From positions 1-62,348 of the forward strand of contig JBFHML010000007.1 of NCBI GenBank assembly GCA_041594335.1: DNA of 62,348 nt, written 5' to 3'. This DNA is from JAGPUQ01 sp041594335 (lineage in GTDB: Bacteria; Pseudomonadota; Gammaproteobacteria; Pseudomonadales; Porticoccaceae). This document shows positions 49,737 through 58,885 of the stretch, piece by piece. Made by a program: the position numbers and the translations under genes. Below the pieces are notes generated by a model. That model saw nothing but the letters and a program-made list of their open reading frames with translations. It was not told the origin of the DNA and searched no databases. Within the stretch, counting starts at the first letter, position 1. Each line of letters begins with the position of its first letter.

Positions 49737-51497
49737 ATGTGTCAATCCGGTCCGAACGCCCGCTGGGGCGGCACTCGCTTACTGCTATTCCTGACGATCT
49801 TGGCCGTTGCCGTCCCAGCGGTTGCCACGACGCCCATCATCGACTATCGCGATCGTTTTCATCCGGTGGTGGGTAAGGCCGGCATGGTGGTGTCCCAGGA
49901 GGCGCTGGCCAGTGCCGTCGGTGCCCGAATCCTCGAACGCGGCGGCAATGCGGTGGATGCTGCGGTAGCGGTCGGCTTCGCACTCGCGGTGACCCTGCCC
50001 CAGGCCGGCAATCTCGGGGGGGGAGGCTTCATGCTGGTGCATCTGGCGGACGGCGACACGACGGTCGCCATCGATTATCGCGAAGTGGCTCCGCAGGCGG
50101 CGCACCGGGATCTGTTCCTCGATCGGGGCGGGGCGGTAGATACCCAGCTCGCGCGCTTCAGCCATCGCGCGGCCGGTGTGCCTGGGACCGTTGCGGGTCT
50201 GACGCATGCGCTCGAACGCTATGGCTCTCTGCCGCTCGAGGTGGTGGTGGCCCCCGCCATTGCGCTCGCCCAGGACGGTATCGAGGTGACGCGACCGCTG
50301 GCGTTTTCGCTCGCGCAGGCACGAGCCCGGCTGGGCCGCTTCACAGCGGCTGCGGGATACTTTCTTCGGCCCGACGGCAGCGCGCCCCAGGTTGGCGACC
50401 GGCTGCGCCAGCCCGATCTGGCCCGCACCCTGCAGCGGATTGCTGCCGACGGTCGCGCGGCCTTCTACGAAGGCAGAGTCGCAGAGCTGATCGTCGCCGA
50501 GATGGCCGCCCATCAGGGGTTGATCAGCGCGGCGGATCTGGCCAATTATCGGGTGATAGAGCGTGAGCCCGTGTGGGGTGACTACCGTGGTTATCGGGTC
50601 GCCGCGATGCCGCCGCCGTCTTCCGGTGGTGTCCATCTCGTCCAGATGCTCAATATCCTGGAGGGTTGGGGCCTGGGCGACCTGGGACACAACAGCGCCG
50701 CCTACCTGCACCGGCTGATCGAGGCCATGCGCCGTGCCTACGCGGATCGCAGCCGCTATCTGGGCGATCCAGATTTTGTTGCGGTGCCGGTCGCTGAGCT
50801 CACCGCCAAGGCCTATGCCGCGCGGTTGCGGGAGACCATTGATCTACAGCAAGCGACGCCTTCGGGCGCGGTGTCCCCGGGCCTGGACATCCCGGCGGAG
50901 AGCCCACAGACCACGCACTTCTCGGTGTGGGACAGCGAGGGGAATGTGGTGAGCAACACCTACACGCTGAACTTTTCCTATGGCAGCGGCATTGCCGTGG
51001 CCGGCGCCGGCTTTCTGCTCAACAACGAGATGGACGATTTCTCCGCGCAGCCCGGCGTGCCCAACGCCTATGGTCTGCTGGGCGGCGAGGCCAACGCCAT
51101 CGCGCCCGGCAAGCGGCCGCTCTCCTCCATGACCCCCACGATTCTGTTCAGGGAGGGCAAACCGGTGCTCGCCACCGGCAGTCCGGGCGGTCCGGTGATC
51201 ATCACCGCGGTGCTGCAAACCCTGCTCAATGTGATCGACTATGAGATGAATGTGGCGGAGGCCAGCGCCCAGCCGCGCATCCATCACCAGTGGCAACCGG
51301 ACGAGACCTATCACGAATCCGGCATCAGTCCGGACACCTTGGCGCTGTTGCGGGGCATGGGACATCATCTCGTGGCCAGCCCGCGCGTGCTTGGTCGTAC
51401 CCAAAGTATCGCCCGCAACGGTGTTCTCTACTATGGCGCCAATGACACCCGCTGGCCCGGGGGTGCGGCGGTGGCCCCGGATCCGGTCGCGCCATAA
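49737..51497 (+). CDS. ggt: Gamma-glutamyltransferase (glutathione hydrolase)
   Basis: GGT cleaves gamma-glutamyl bonds of glutathione in the periplasm. It is made as a precursor that cuts itself before a threonine. The 586-residue product has a signal peptide (about residues 13-31), GGNAVDAAVAVGFALAVTLPQ, GNLGGGGFMLVHL and the processing site SPQTTHFSVWD, whose first Thr (about residue 392) is the expected nucleophile. The small-subunit segments PLSSMTPTILF and GSPGGPVIITAV are present. ATG at 49734 or 49737 both follow GGAGG; 49737 gives the better spacing. Confidence 0.94.
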   Translation: MCQSGPNARWGGTRLLLFLTILAVAVPAVATTPIIDYRDRFHPVVGKAGMVVSQEALASAVGARILERGGNAVDAAVAVGFALAVTLPQAGNLGGGGFMLVHLADGDTTVAIDYREVAPQAAHRDLFLDRGGAVDTQLARFSHRAAGVPGTVAGLTHALERYGSLPLEVVVAPAIALAQDGIEVTRPLAFSLAQARARLGRFTAAAGYFLRPDGSAPQVGDRLRQPDLARTLQRIAADGRAAFYEGRVAELIVAEMAAHQGLISAADLANYRVIEREPVWGDYRGYRVAAMPPPSSGGVHLVQMLNILEGWGLGDLGHNSAAYLHRLIEAMRRAYADRSRYLGDPDFVAVPVAELTAKAYAARLRETIDLQQATPSGAVSPGLDIPAESPQTTHFSVWDSEGNVVSNTYTLNFSYGSGIAVAGAGFLLNNEMDDFSAQPGVPNAYGLLGGEANAIAPGKRPLSSMTPTILFREGKPVLATGSPGGPVIITAVLQTLLNVIDYEMNVAEASAQPRIHHQWQPDETYHESGISPDTLALLRGMGHHLVASPRVLGRTQSIARNGVLYYGANDTRWPGGAAVAPDPVAP

Positions 51498-51993
51498 CAG
51501 GGGCAGCGGTTCGGCAAAGATGCCCGGCAGGTCGCATTCCTCCGGCCCGCGGATCGGAAAGGCCAGCATTTCCCGCGGTGGGCAGACCGGGCGACGCCGG
51601 CCTTGTTGCCGCGGGCATCCAGCCGGTACCAGCCGTACGCGCGAAGGTGCACGGCATTCAGCCCGAGCAGGCAGTATGGCGGTCCCGCGTCGTTCACCGA
51701 CAGGCGCTGGTAGCACAGCCCGGCCGGCACGCCATTGGCCCGTAGCAGCACCGCCAGCAGCTGCTCTTGGCGTAGCAATAGCCTGTGCCATACCGCAACA
51801 CGTCGGATGCGTGGCAGGTCACCGGGTTCAACTGGTAATCCCCGCTGTGCCTGATCCGGTCGCGCACGAATTCCAAACAGCGCTCGACTAGGCCCAGCCC
51901 GCTGGTGCTGGCGGCGGCCAGTTCGCGCGCCTTGGCCCGGATGCTGGGCGCGTCGCAATCGATGTAGATGCAGTGGGCGAGGTCAGGCTGCAC
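51485..51993 (-). pseudogene. Frameshifted transglutaminase-like protein gene
   Basis: Read from a GTG at 51993, the minus strand encodes IYIDCDAPSIRAKARELA, LVERCLEFVRDRIRHSGDY and DVLRYGTGYCYAKS, which is the catalytic-cysteine region of the bacterial transglutaminase-like family. A shift of frame near 51762 restores LLAVLLRANGVPAGLCYQRL and NAVHLRAYGWYRLDARGNKAGV (the His/Asp part). A second shift near 51585 restores CPPREMLAFPIRGPEECDLP and IFAEPLPLL. Each piece joins the next in correct family order, so one gene has been broken by at least two small indels. Its expected last 20 or so codons run into ggt and are not recognisable. Confidence 0.75.
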
Positions 51994-52039
51994 GGTGGCG
52001 GCTGGCCGAGACGGTCACGCGAGTCTAAGACATCCGCAT

Positions 52040-53173
52040 CTATTTGTTCTCGTCGCGCTCGGGATTTCCCGGGTCACGCCGATCAAAGGAGACGCTTTTG
52101 ACCAGTGCCCAGACCGTCTGGCCGACGGCGAGCTTGAGGGTGGCAGCGGCCTCGCGGGTGATCCGAGCGCGCAGATGCTGCACGGGCGTGCCGGGGAGGT
52201 CCAGCAGCACTTCGGCGTAGGCGTCCTCGGGTTCGGCATCGATGCGCAGCACCCGCGCCTGGAGCTGGTTGCGGATGCTGATGCCCTCGACGCGAGCCAG
52301 CGCGATGGAGACGTCGCGCGCCCGCACGCGAAGGCGCACCGGGGTGCCCGGTGCCGCGTCAGTGCGGGGCAGCGTAAGGCGCTGACCGGCGATATCGAGT
52401 TCGGTGAGAGCGAATTCGGGAACCTGGCGGCGGACCTGGGCGTCGAGCAGGACTCCGGCTTCGAAGTGACCGGACACGGCTTCCGCTGCCGGGTGCTCCA
52501 GCACCTGATGCACGTCGCCACGAGCCACCACGCGCCCGGCGGTGAGGATGAGCACTTCGTCGGCCAGTTGGGCCACTTCCTCCACTGCGTGCGAGACGTA
52601 GATCAGCGGAATGCGAAAGCGTTCCGGTAGGGCACGGATGTAGGGTAGCAATTCGGTCTTGCGCTGGTGATCAAGCGCCGACAGCGGCTCATCCAGCAGC
52701 AGGAGGCGCGGATGGGCCATCAGCGCACGTGCAATGGCGACGCGCTGACGCTCGCCTCCGGACAGTTCGGTGACACGGCGGTCGAGTAATGTCGAGAGGC
52801 CGAGGGCGGCCACCACTTCGTGCCAAGGGGGCGCCAATCCATTGCCGCTGCACTGCCGGGCCCGCTTTGCGGCGTAGCGCAGGTTGCCGGATACACTGCG
52901 ATGGCTGAACAACCTGGCGTCCTGAAAGACGTAGCCAATCCCGCGTCGATGCGGCGGCAGGAAGGTGCCCGATGCGGTGTCATGCAGTACGGTATCGTCT
53001 AGTGCGATGAAAGCGCAGCCCGGGGGTTCCAGGCCGGCGAGCGCACGCAACAAGGTGCTTTTGCCGCTGCCGGATGCCCCCATCACGGCAATGACGCCGC
53101 GCAGATCTACAGTTTCGTCGACCGCCAAGCTGAAACGCGCATGTCGCACCTCCAGTGCGCATCGCAATTTCAT
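52040..53173 (-). CDS. modC: ModC, molybdate ABC transporter ATPase
   Basis: ModC powers molybdate uptake. The 377-residue product has Walker A GASGSGKST, LSGGERQRVAIARAL, Walker B LLLLDEPLSALD and a C-terminal molybdate-binding (MOP/TOBE) domain from about residue 300 (LQARVLRIDAEPEDAYAEVLLDL). The ATG at 53173 overlaps the modB stop (ATGA). The frame is open much further upstream, but that part lies over modB and is not coding. The order modA-modB-modC is standard. Confidence 0.94.
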   Translation of the reverse strand: MKLRCALEVRHARFSLAVDETVDLRGVIAVMGASGSGKSTLLRALAGLEPPGCAFIALDDTVLHDTASGTFLPPHRRGIGYVFQDARLFSHRSVSGNLRYAAKRARQCSGNGLAPPWHEVVAALGLSTLLDRRVTELSGGERQRVAIARALMAHPRLLLLDEPLSALDHQRKTELLPYIRALPERFRIPLIYVSHAVEEVAQLADEVLILTAGRVVARGDVHQVLEHPAAEAVSGHFEAGVLLDAQVRRQVPEFALTELDIAGQRLTLPRTDAAPGTPVRLRVRARDVSIALARVEGISIRNQLQARVLRIDAEPEDAYAEVLLDLPGTPVQHLRARITREAAATLKLAVGQTVWALVKSVSFDRRDPGNPERDENK

Positions 53174-53862
53174 GCGACCTGTACCGGGCGACGGCGGTTC
53201 AGCCCATAGACCAGCAGCAGCACGCCTAAAGAAAAGAGGAGCAACCCTGCGGACAGCACATGCGCAGTAGCGAAATCGAGCGTTTCTACCTGCTCGTAGA
53301 TGGCGATAGACACGACGCGTGTGCGGCCGGGTATGTTGCCGCCGACCATCAGTACCACGCCAAATTCGCCCAGCGTGTGCGCGAAGCCGAGCGCGGTTGC
53401 GGTGAGATAGCCGCGCAGTGCCATGGGGCTGGCCACGGTAAAGAAGGCATCGAGAGGCCGTGCTCCCAATAGGGCGGCAGCCTCCAAGGGAGCACGGCCC
53501 ACCGCTTCGAAAGCGCCTTGCAGCGGTTGTACTACGAACGGTAGAGAGTAGAGCATGGATGCGAGCACTAGGCCGCTGAACGAGAAGGTAAGGGTTTCTC
53601 CCGTCAGCCCCAACCAGGCCGCTCCGAGGGGGGTGCCGGGGGCAAACAGCACCAGTAGGTAGAAACCCAATACGGTGGGGGGAAGCACCAGCGGCAGTGC
53701 GGTGATCGCTTCGATGAGTGGTTTGGCGCGTGTTTGGGTATGGGCTAGCCACCAAGCCAGCGGTGTGCCGACCGCCAAGAGCAGCAATACGGTTACGGCC
53801 GCCAGCTGGAGTGTCAACCAGACTGGCCCCAGATCCAGGGTTCCGACATCAGGGGAGATCAT
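53170..53862 (-). CDS. modB: ModB, molybdate ABC transporter permease
   Basis: ModB forms the membrane channel of the molybdate importer. The 230-residue protein has about five hydrophobic helices and the cytoplasmic EAA-type loop EAAALLGARPLDAFFTVASPMALRGYL (about residues 145-172), the contact point for ModC. LPLVLPPTVLGFYLL and GEFGVVLMVGGNIPG are typical of ModB. It overlaps modA by 14 bp. Confidence 0.95.
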   Translation of the reverse strand: MISPDVGTLDLGPVWLTLQLAAVTVLLLLAVGTPLAWWLAHTQTRAKPLIEAITALPLVLPPTVLGFYLLVLFAPGTPLGAAWLGLTGETLTFSFSGLVLASMLYSLPFVVQPLQGAFEAVGRAPLEAAALLGARPLDAFFTVASPMALRGYLTATALGFAHTLGEFGVVLMVGGNIPGRTRVVSIAIYEQVETLDFATAHVLSAGLLLFSLGVLLLVYGLNRRRPVQVA

Positions 53863-54589
53863 AGCCTAGCGCCTCCATCACGGTGTGCGCGGCATCGCTT
53901 TGCAGGTACTCCAGGAACGCCCGCGCAGCCAGATTGTCCGCAGCGCGTAGCAGTAGCAGCGCGTCCTGGCGAATCGGCGTATGCCACTCCCGGGGGACCA
54001 GCCAGCGGCTGCCAGGTCTATCCGCCGTCAACTGAGCGGATGCGACGAACCCTGTATCGGCGGCACCGCTGGCGATGAACGCGTAGGCTTGACCGATATT
54101 TTCCGTGCGGACGATGCGATCGCGCAGGCTCCGCCACAGCCCGAGGTGCTGCAGGGTTTCACGCGCCGCCGCGCCATAGGGCGCGAGCCTGGGGTTAGCA
54201 ATGGCCAGATGACGAAATCGGCCCGCTGCCAGGTACGCTGGACCGTCGTCAAAGGCTAGCGGGTCCGGGCTCCAAAGTACGATGCGGCCGAGGGCATAGG
54301 TGAATCTCGTCTCGGCCGCCAACCCCGCCGCCTGTAGTGCGGCTGGCCGCTCCGTATCGGCTGATAGGAATACGTCGAAGGGCGCGCCATGCTGAATCTG
54401 TGCGGCGAGCTTCCCGGAGGACCCCAGCACCAGTGTCAACCGATGGCCGCTGGCGCTCTCGAAGGAGGGCGCGAGACGCTTCATGGCATCCGAGAAATTG
54501 GTCGCCACCGCGACGGTAGCTTCAGCCGCCACTGTCGGCGGGGCGCAGATCAATAAGGTTGCGGCGAGCACCTGGGCGATACGCTTCAC
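53849..54589 (-). CDS. modA: ModA, periplasmic molybdate-binding protein
   Basis: ModA captures molybdate in the periplasm. From the GTG at 54589 (GGAG 11 bp upstream) the product is 246 residues and starts directly with a signal peptide (VKRIAQVLAATLLICAPPTVAAEA). An ATG at 54637 would put 16 extra residues before it. The mature part has ATNFSDAMKRLAPSFE, LGSSGKLAAQIQHGAPFDVF with ligand-binding serines, and a type-2 binding-protein fold. No ModE gene or clear ModE site is visible. Confidence 0.93.
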   Translation of the reverse strand: MKRIAQVLAATLLICAPPTVAAEATVAVATNFSDAMKRLAPSFESASGHRLTLVLGSSGKLAAQIQHGAPFDVFLSADTERPAALQAAGLAAETRFTYALGRIVLWSPDPLAFDDGPAYLAAGRFRHLAIANPRLAPYGAAARETLQHLGLWRSLRDRIVRTENIGQAYAFIASGAADTGFVASAQLTADRPGSRWLVPREWHTPIRQDALLLLRAADNLAARAFLEYLQSDAAHTVMEALGYDLP

Positions 54590-54705
54590 CGTTGCGCAGG
54601 CTCCTGCATTGCGTCGAGATTGGCCCGTGAAGGGCACAGCCCTGAGCCACCAAGGGGCGTAGTGTATCGGGATTTCTGTGCTGGACTGGTTGCGTGGACC
54701 GAGGG

Positions 54706-55914
54706 CTAGGCGCGATCCAGCAGGCGGTTGAGCTCAGAGATGCCGACGTAGCCCAATCCGGCGGCGAAATTCATCATGGCATCGAGGTGCGTACGGCGGC
54801 CATGGGCGACGCGTAGGCTGGTGGCGACGGCGATCACCGAGATTTTGTAGTAGGAAAAGATTTGATAGTACAGCAACCGTTGACGGTCGACCGGGTTGCC
54901 GGAGATCCGCTCGTACTGTTCTAGAAACTCGTCCACGGGCAACAGACTGCTGGCCAGCAGTCTGCCCTGTTCGTCTGGACAGCCGAACAGGGCCAGGCTG
55001 GCCCAGGCGAGATCATCGTGGTAATCGCCGATATAGGCCAACTCCCAATCGAAAATAGCGTTGATCCGCCGTTGATCGTCATACATGAAGTTCCCGCTGC
55101 GGTAGTCGCCGTGGACCAGCACGGGGCGCTCCACCACGGGGCGGTGCTCCTGTAGCCATAGTGCCGCGCGCGCCATAATGGGATGCGCATCCAGGGTGTC
55201 TTCGTGCCAGGCCCGCTCCCAGAGACCGAGTGCCCAGTCTACCGCCTGCGTTGTTCCCGGCGCGGGCACCGTGAAGCTCGGTAGCGCGCAGTGCCGCCAG
55301 TCAAGGTTGTGGATGTGCGCCAGGATAGCGATGAATTCGTCTTTCAGCGCGGCGCGCAATTCGGGCGCGAAATACATACCGACGCCACTCATGCGATCAC
55401 CGCCTGGTGGGCGTACGGTACCCTCGACAAAGCGCGCGATCAGTGCCGGTCGCCCCAAAGCCTGGCCTTCCGGATCCAACCACAGCGCCTCGGGTACCGG
55501 CACCTGGCGCCGCATGGCGCGCAGTACTTCCCATTCCCGCCGCCGGTGCGTCTCGACGATGGCCTCGGTGGGATCCATGCGCAGCATCATGCGTTGGCGG
55601 ACCCGTTGCTCGGCGCCAGGCGGGTGCCAGTGCAGCCAGAAACTGAACTGCTCCTTGGACGCGCCGCCGGAGAGTCGTTCCAACCCTTCGATGCCGAGAT
55701 CGGATTGCCCGGTCTGCGTTACCAGAAACTCGCGCAGGCGATGATCAAGACCGGCGAAATCCATAGAGTGCTCGGCGGCGGCCATGCGCTTTCTGAGTTT
55801 GCGCGTAAAGACGGCGTCTATGGCGGGCTCCACCGGAAAGCGCGCACGCTGCGTTGCAATCCAGGTCTCGGTGGGGCAATGGCGTAGGACTTCGGTCGGC
55901 GTGCGGGGTTTCAT
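54706..55914 (-). CDS. Aminoglycoside-phosphotransferase-like kinase (ACAD10-type), copy 2
   Basis: This 402-residue protein has a protein-kinase-like APH fold: RLSGGASKEQFSF near residue 80 for nucleotide binding, the catalytic loop HGDYRSGNFMY (His268 to Asn275) and metal-binding DWE (289-291). In the ACAD10/11 family such domains act on hydroxyacyl substrates feeding beta-oxidation; in bacteria the substrate is unknown. It shares many stretches with the adjacent copy (for example IAVATSLR.AHGRRTHLDAMMN at the end), so the two arose by tandem duplication. It overlaps that gene by 4 bp (ATGA). Confidence 0.88.
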   Translation of the reverse strand: MKPRTPTEVLRHCPTETWIATQRARFPVEPAIDAVFTRKLRKRMAAAEHSMDFAGLDHRLREFLVTQTGQSDLGIEGLERLSGGASKEQFSFWLHWHPPGAEQRVRQRMMLRMDPTEAIVETHRRREWEVLRAMRRQVPVPEALWLDPEGQALGRPALIARFVEGTVRPPGGDRMSGVGMYFAPELRAALKDEFIAILAHIHNLDWRHCALPSFTVPAPGTTQAVDWALGLWERAWHEDTLDAHPIMARAALWLQEHRPVVERPVLVHGDYRSGNFMYDDQRRINAIFDWELAYIGDYHDDLAWASLALFGCPDEQGRLLASSLLPVDEFLEQYERISGNPVDRQRLLYYQIFSYYKISVIAVATSLRVAHGRRTHLDAMMNFAAGLGYVGISELNRLLDRA

Positions 55915-57128
55915 TGCAGGTTGCTCCGGTCACCGAGCAGACGTTGGAGGTGAGATAGTGCGATATATCCGAAGCCACTGAGCAGATTCATCATCGCGTC
56001 CAGGTGGGTGCGGCGGCCGTGGGCGGTGCGCAGGCTGGTGGCGACCGCGATCACCGCCATCTTGTAGTAGTTCAGTACCTCAAAGTAGAACAGCCGCTCT
56101 GGGTCCACCGGCAGGCCGCTCAACTCATGGTAGCGGGCGAAGAATTCGTCCCGAGGCAGCAACCCGCAGACCAACATGGTGCCGTTTTCGTCGGGGCAGC
56201 CGAGAATATCGCTTGCCGTGTAGGCCAGATCCTCGTGGTGATCGCCGAGATGGGCCAGCTCCCAGTCGAGTACCGCATTGATGCGTAAGTCGTCGGTGTA
56301 CATAAAGTTGCCGCTGCGGTAGTCGCCGTGCACCACCACCGGTGTCTCTACGGCGGGCATGTGGGCCTTCAGCCAGGCGGCTGCATAGTCCATCAGGGGG
56401 TGCGATTCGAGCGTGTCCTCGTGCCAGACTCGTTCCCAAGTGGCCAGCGACCAAGCGGTGGCTTCGCGATGATCGGTGCGCGGGTGGTCGTAGGCGGAGA
56501 GCGCTGCCGTGCGCCAGTCAAAGCGATGGATGCTGGCCAGATGGCGGACGAACTGCACTTTGAGCTCGGCGCGCAGGTCGGGGGCGAAATACATGCCTAG
56601 TCCGCTCGCTTTGTCACCCCCCTCGGGTTGTACGGTGCCTCGGAGGAATTCGGCGATCAGGAAGGGGTGACCTAGATGTTCCGGTGTGGGGTCGACCCAA
56701 AGTACTTCGGGTACTGGAACCACGCCCGCCATGGCGCGCAGCAACTGGGTTTCGCGCAGGCGATGGGTCTCGACGATCGATTCGCCGGGATCCATACGTA
56801 GGATCAGTTTGCGGGAGACGCGTGCGCTGCCGTCCGGGCGCCAGCGCAGATCGAAGGTGAACTGCTCTTTGGAGGCGCCACCGGTCAGCCGCTGCAGGTT
56901 GGTGAATTCCAGGTCTGGCTGGCCGGTCACTGCGTGGAGGTAGTGTTCGAGGCGCTGCGCTAGCGTGCCGGGATCGGTGCGGTGTTCGAGGGGGCGGCCA
57001 CGGCCTTTGAGCTTTCGGGTCAGGACTTCGTCGATGGTCCGCTCGACTGGAAAGCGGGCGCGGACATCACGGATCCAGTCCGCGGTGGGGGCGGAGCGCA
57101 GGCGTTGGGTGGGGGTGCGATCGATCAT
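55911..57128 (-). CDS. Aminoglycoside-phosphotransferase-like kinase (ACAD10-type), copy 1
   Basis: This is a 405-residue paralogue of the downstream gene, with the same layout: LTGGASKEQFTFDLRW near residue 81, catalytic HGDYRSGNFMY (267 to 277) and DWE (288-290). Both copies keep catalytic Asp and metal-binding residues, so neither looks inactive; differences cluster in the substrate-facing middle part (about 195-260). It overlaps both its neighbours by 4 bp (ATGA), which makes a three-gene coupled unit. The substrate is unknown. Confidence 0.88.
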   Translation of the reverse strand: MIDRTPTQRLRSAPTADWIRDVRARFPVERTIDEVLTRKLKGRGRPLEHRTDPGTLAQRLEHYLHAVTGQPDLEFTNLQRLTGGASKEQFTFDLRWRPDGSARVSRKLILRMDPGESIVETHRLRETQLLRAMAGVVPVPEVLWVDPTPEHLGHPFLIAEFLRGTVQPEGGDKASGLGMYFAPDLRAELKVQFVRHLASIHRFDWRTAALSAYDHPRTDHREATAWSLATWERVWHEDTLESHPLMDYAAAWLKAHMPAVETPVVVHGDYRSGNFMYTDDLRINAVLDWELAHLGDHHEDLAYTASDILGCPDENGTMLVCGLLPRDEFFARYHELSGLPVDPERLFYFEVLNYYKMAVIAVATSLRTAHGRRTHLDAMMNLLSGFGYIALSHLQRLLGDRSNLQ

Positions 57129-57700
57129 GGCGGGCCATCGCCAGGTAGTTGCAGGCGATTGTCTCGGTAGAGCAGCTCGGCGATATCGGGCAACTGAGCG
57201 GCCTGGGCATCGAAGCCCAGCGGCTTCACCCAGGAACGCTCACGTTGTTCGAGATCGCGAAAGAAAGGCTGTAGCAAGTCCGCTTCCAGTGTCGTTCGCA
57301 GCGCATCGGGCAGCGCCGGCTGCTGGCGGATTAACGCGCACAACAGCTCCTTCATGGACTCGTTGCTGGCGCGGAGGTAGTCGTAGCTGTACAGGTGGAT
57401 GTCCCCGCGGGGATCCTCGGCCAGCTGCCGCTGGATGCCCGCCAGCGTGTCTACGATTTCGGGGTCGCTCACCTCGGGGACCGAAAGCAGCTCCAGAATC
57501 TGTCGGAGCAGACGCCCGTAGAGATGCTGCTCCAGGAGTTCGTAGTGGAAGACTTTGTCGTGCACCTGTTCGAGAAATGCCAGGGTGGCGGCCACGATAC
57601 CGGCCTGCTCCTGGGCGAAACGGTCGTGCAGATTGGGCAACACGACTTGCTCGACGGTCTTTTTCATCCCCGCCAAGAACTGGGAGATTTCTGGGCCCAT
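57125..57700 (-). CDS. Uncharacterised 191-residue soluble protein in the phosphotransferase operon
   Basis: I do not recognise a characterised family. The protein is 191 residues, has no signal peptide or membrane helix, and appears mostly alpha-helical with many Leu, Gln and Glu (for example FLEQVHDKVFHYELLEQHLY and LLRQILELLSVPEV). The ATG at 57700 has a GAGGA ribosome site. It overlaps the kinase downstream (ATGA). That suggests a partner of the kinases, such as a scaffold or a small subunit; this is inference only. Confidence 0.75.
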   Translation of the reverse strand: MGPEISQFLAGMKKTVEQVVLPNLHDRFAQEQAGIVAATLAFLEQVHDKVFHYELLEQHLYGRLLRQILELLSVPEVSDPEIVDTLAGIQRQLAEDPRGDIHLYSYDYLRASNESMKELLCALIRQQPALPDALRTTLEADLLQPFFRDLEQRERSWVKPLGFDAQAAQLPDIAELLYRDNRLQLPGDGPP

Positions 57701-57763
57701 GAGGCTATCCTCGCCGGTCTGCCGATGATGTTGTGTGATAACGGAGGCGTTGGGGTACGCGGG

Positions 57764-58723
57764 TCATCGTGGCAGCTTGGCGTTGAAATGTTCCTTGCAT
57801 AGGTCCTGAACCTCGCCCCAACCAATCACGCCGCCGCGATCCCAGCGTACAAAGGCGTGGCTCAAGTACATCTGCGGCCAGGGAATCCACGGATTGGCGG
57901 TCATGGGTGTACCGGTGAATTCGTGGACTTGGCCACGCACATCTTCTACCTCCAGTTCAAAGAATTTGTGCAGGAATCCGTGACGATGCACCCTGCCGGT
58001 CCCGCCGCGGATGCCATAGACCTGATCGCCCTCGCGCACATAGCCGTGAGCGATGGTGGGATAAGTGTCCAGGCGCTGCGGATCTACTAGCCAGATACAG
58101 TGAATGCTGATGTCATCGCTGAAATTTGCGTTCATCCAACAGAAATTTTTTAGCGAGCGCTCGTCGCGCAACCCCCAACTGTGGTCCATGCTGGCAACAC
58201 AATCGACCGCGTAATGGGCGCCTCGCAGATTCAGCGTGCCCTGAACCCTTCCGCTCTGATCCCAATGGCCGGCGTAGGCATGGGCGCTGACGGTGTCGCC
58301 CTCGAGTTGGGCGCCGGCCAAGGGGTCCATCTCCGGATCATGGATGTCATAGGGCGGCATCAGTCCTGTATAGACCACGTCGAAGGCGACGCCCTGCCCG
58401 CCGTTGAAACGGATGTGGTAGTCCATCACGGGTTTGGTACAGCGGATCGCGAGCCCATTGGCGAGTTCGAAATCATCGAGGTCGCCCTCTGGCATCGGCA
58501 GGTGGACGAAACAGTCGAAGTAATTGACTTCGTGGGGCGTATTGGTGATGCCGTCGACAATGGTGACGCTCGACATTACTGCACCCAGGTTCGGTTTGGC
58601 CTGTACATAGGCGCCCACGTGCAGGCCGGCATCCGGCACATAGAATCCGAAATAGTTGGTTTCCGCCCAGCTGTAATGATCAGAGGTGGGTGGGTGGAAG
58701 TACATGTCCTGATCTTTGATCAC
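57764..58723 (-). CDS. CrtC/AttH-like lipocalin-fold protein (DUF7064/DUF7065 type)
   Basis: The 319-residue product starts at a GTG (58723) preceded by an AGGGGA ribosome site. The longer frame to 58915 runs into a decayed gene on the other strand. It is rich in beta strands and contains MYFHPPTSDHYSWAETNYFGF, CVASMDHSWGLRDERSLKNF and ANFSDDISIHCIWLVDPQ, which resemble the hydroxyneurosporene-synthase (CrtC)/AttH-like superfamily, where DHSWG is a family hallmark. Relatives occur beside ACAD10-like phosphotransferases in steroid- and hydrocarbon-degrading bacteria, but no reaction is known. It is the first gene of the minus-strand cluster. Confidence 0.78.
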   Translation of the reverse strand: MIKDQDMYFHPPTSDHYSWAETNYFGFYVPDAGLHVGAYVQAKPNLGAVMSSVTIVDGITNTPHEVNYFDCFVHLPMPEGDLDDFELANGLAIRCTKPVMDYHIRFNGGQGVAFDVVYTGLMPPYDIHDPEMDPLAGAQLEGDTVSAHAYAGHWDQSGRVQGTLNLRGAHYAVDCVASMDHSWGLRDERSLKNFCWMNANFSDDISIHCIWLVDPQRLDTYPTIAHGYVREGDQVYGIRGGTGRVHRHGFLHKFFELEVEDVRGQVHEFTGTPMTANPWIPWPQMYLSHAFVRWDRGGVIGWGEVQDLCKEHFNAKLPR

Positions 58724-58793
58724 TGGGCGTCCCCTCAAGATGCTTGGCCTGAACAGCCATAAATGGGCGTTATTGTTGTCATAAGCCAAGGCT

Positions 58794-58822
58794 AAAGTAG
58801 TCGACGGGCTATTTGTGGTCAA
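58794..58822 (-). promoter_or_regulatory. Putative promoter of the DUF7064-type / phosphotransferase cluster
   Basis: On the minus strand, TTGACC (58822-58817, five of six consensus), a 17-bp spacer and TACTTT (58799-58794, weak) lie 70 bp before the DUF7064-type start. The adjacent GAACGA/TCGTTC inverted repeat (58873-58889) could be a regulator site. Confidence 0.35.
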
Positions 58823-58885
58823 GCGGTCGCATCCGGTGGGCGCCCGCGATTTGTCGGGAGAACAATTTTTTGGAACGATTTTTTC

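Noticed and set aside
53174..53755. N-terminal extension of ModC
   Set aside because: It reads modB in another frame. The ATG at 53173 overlapping the modB stop gives a normal ModC.
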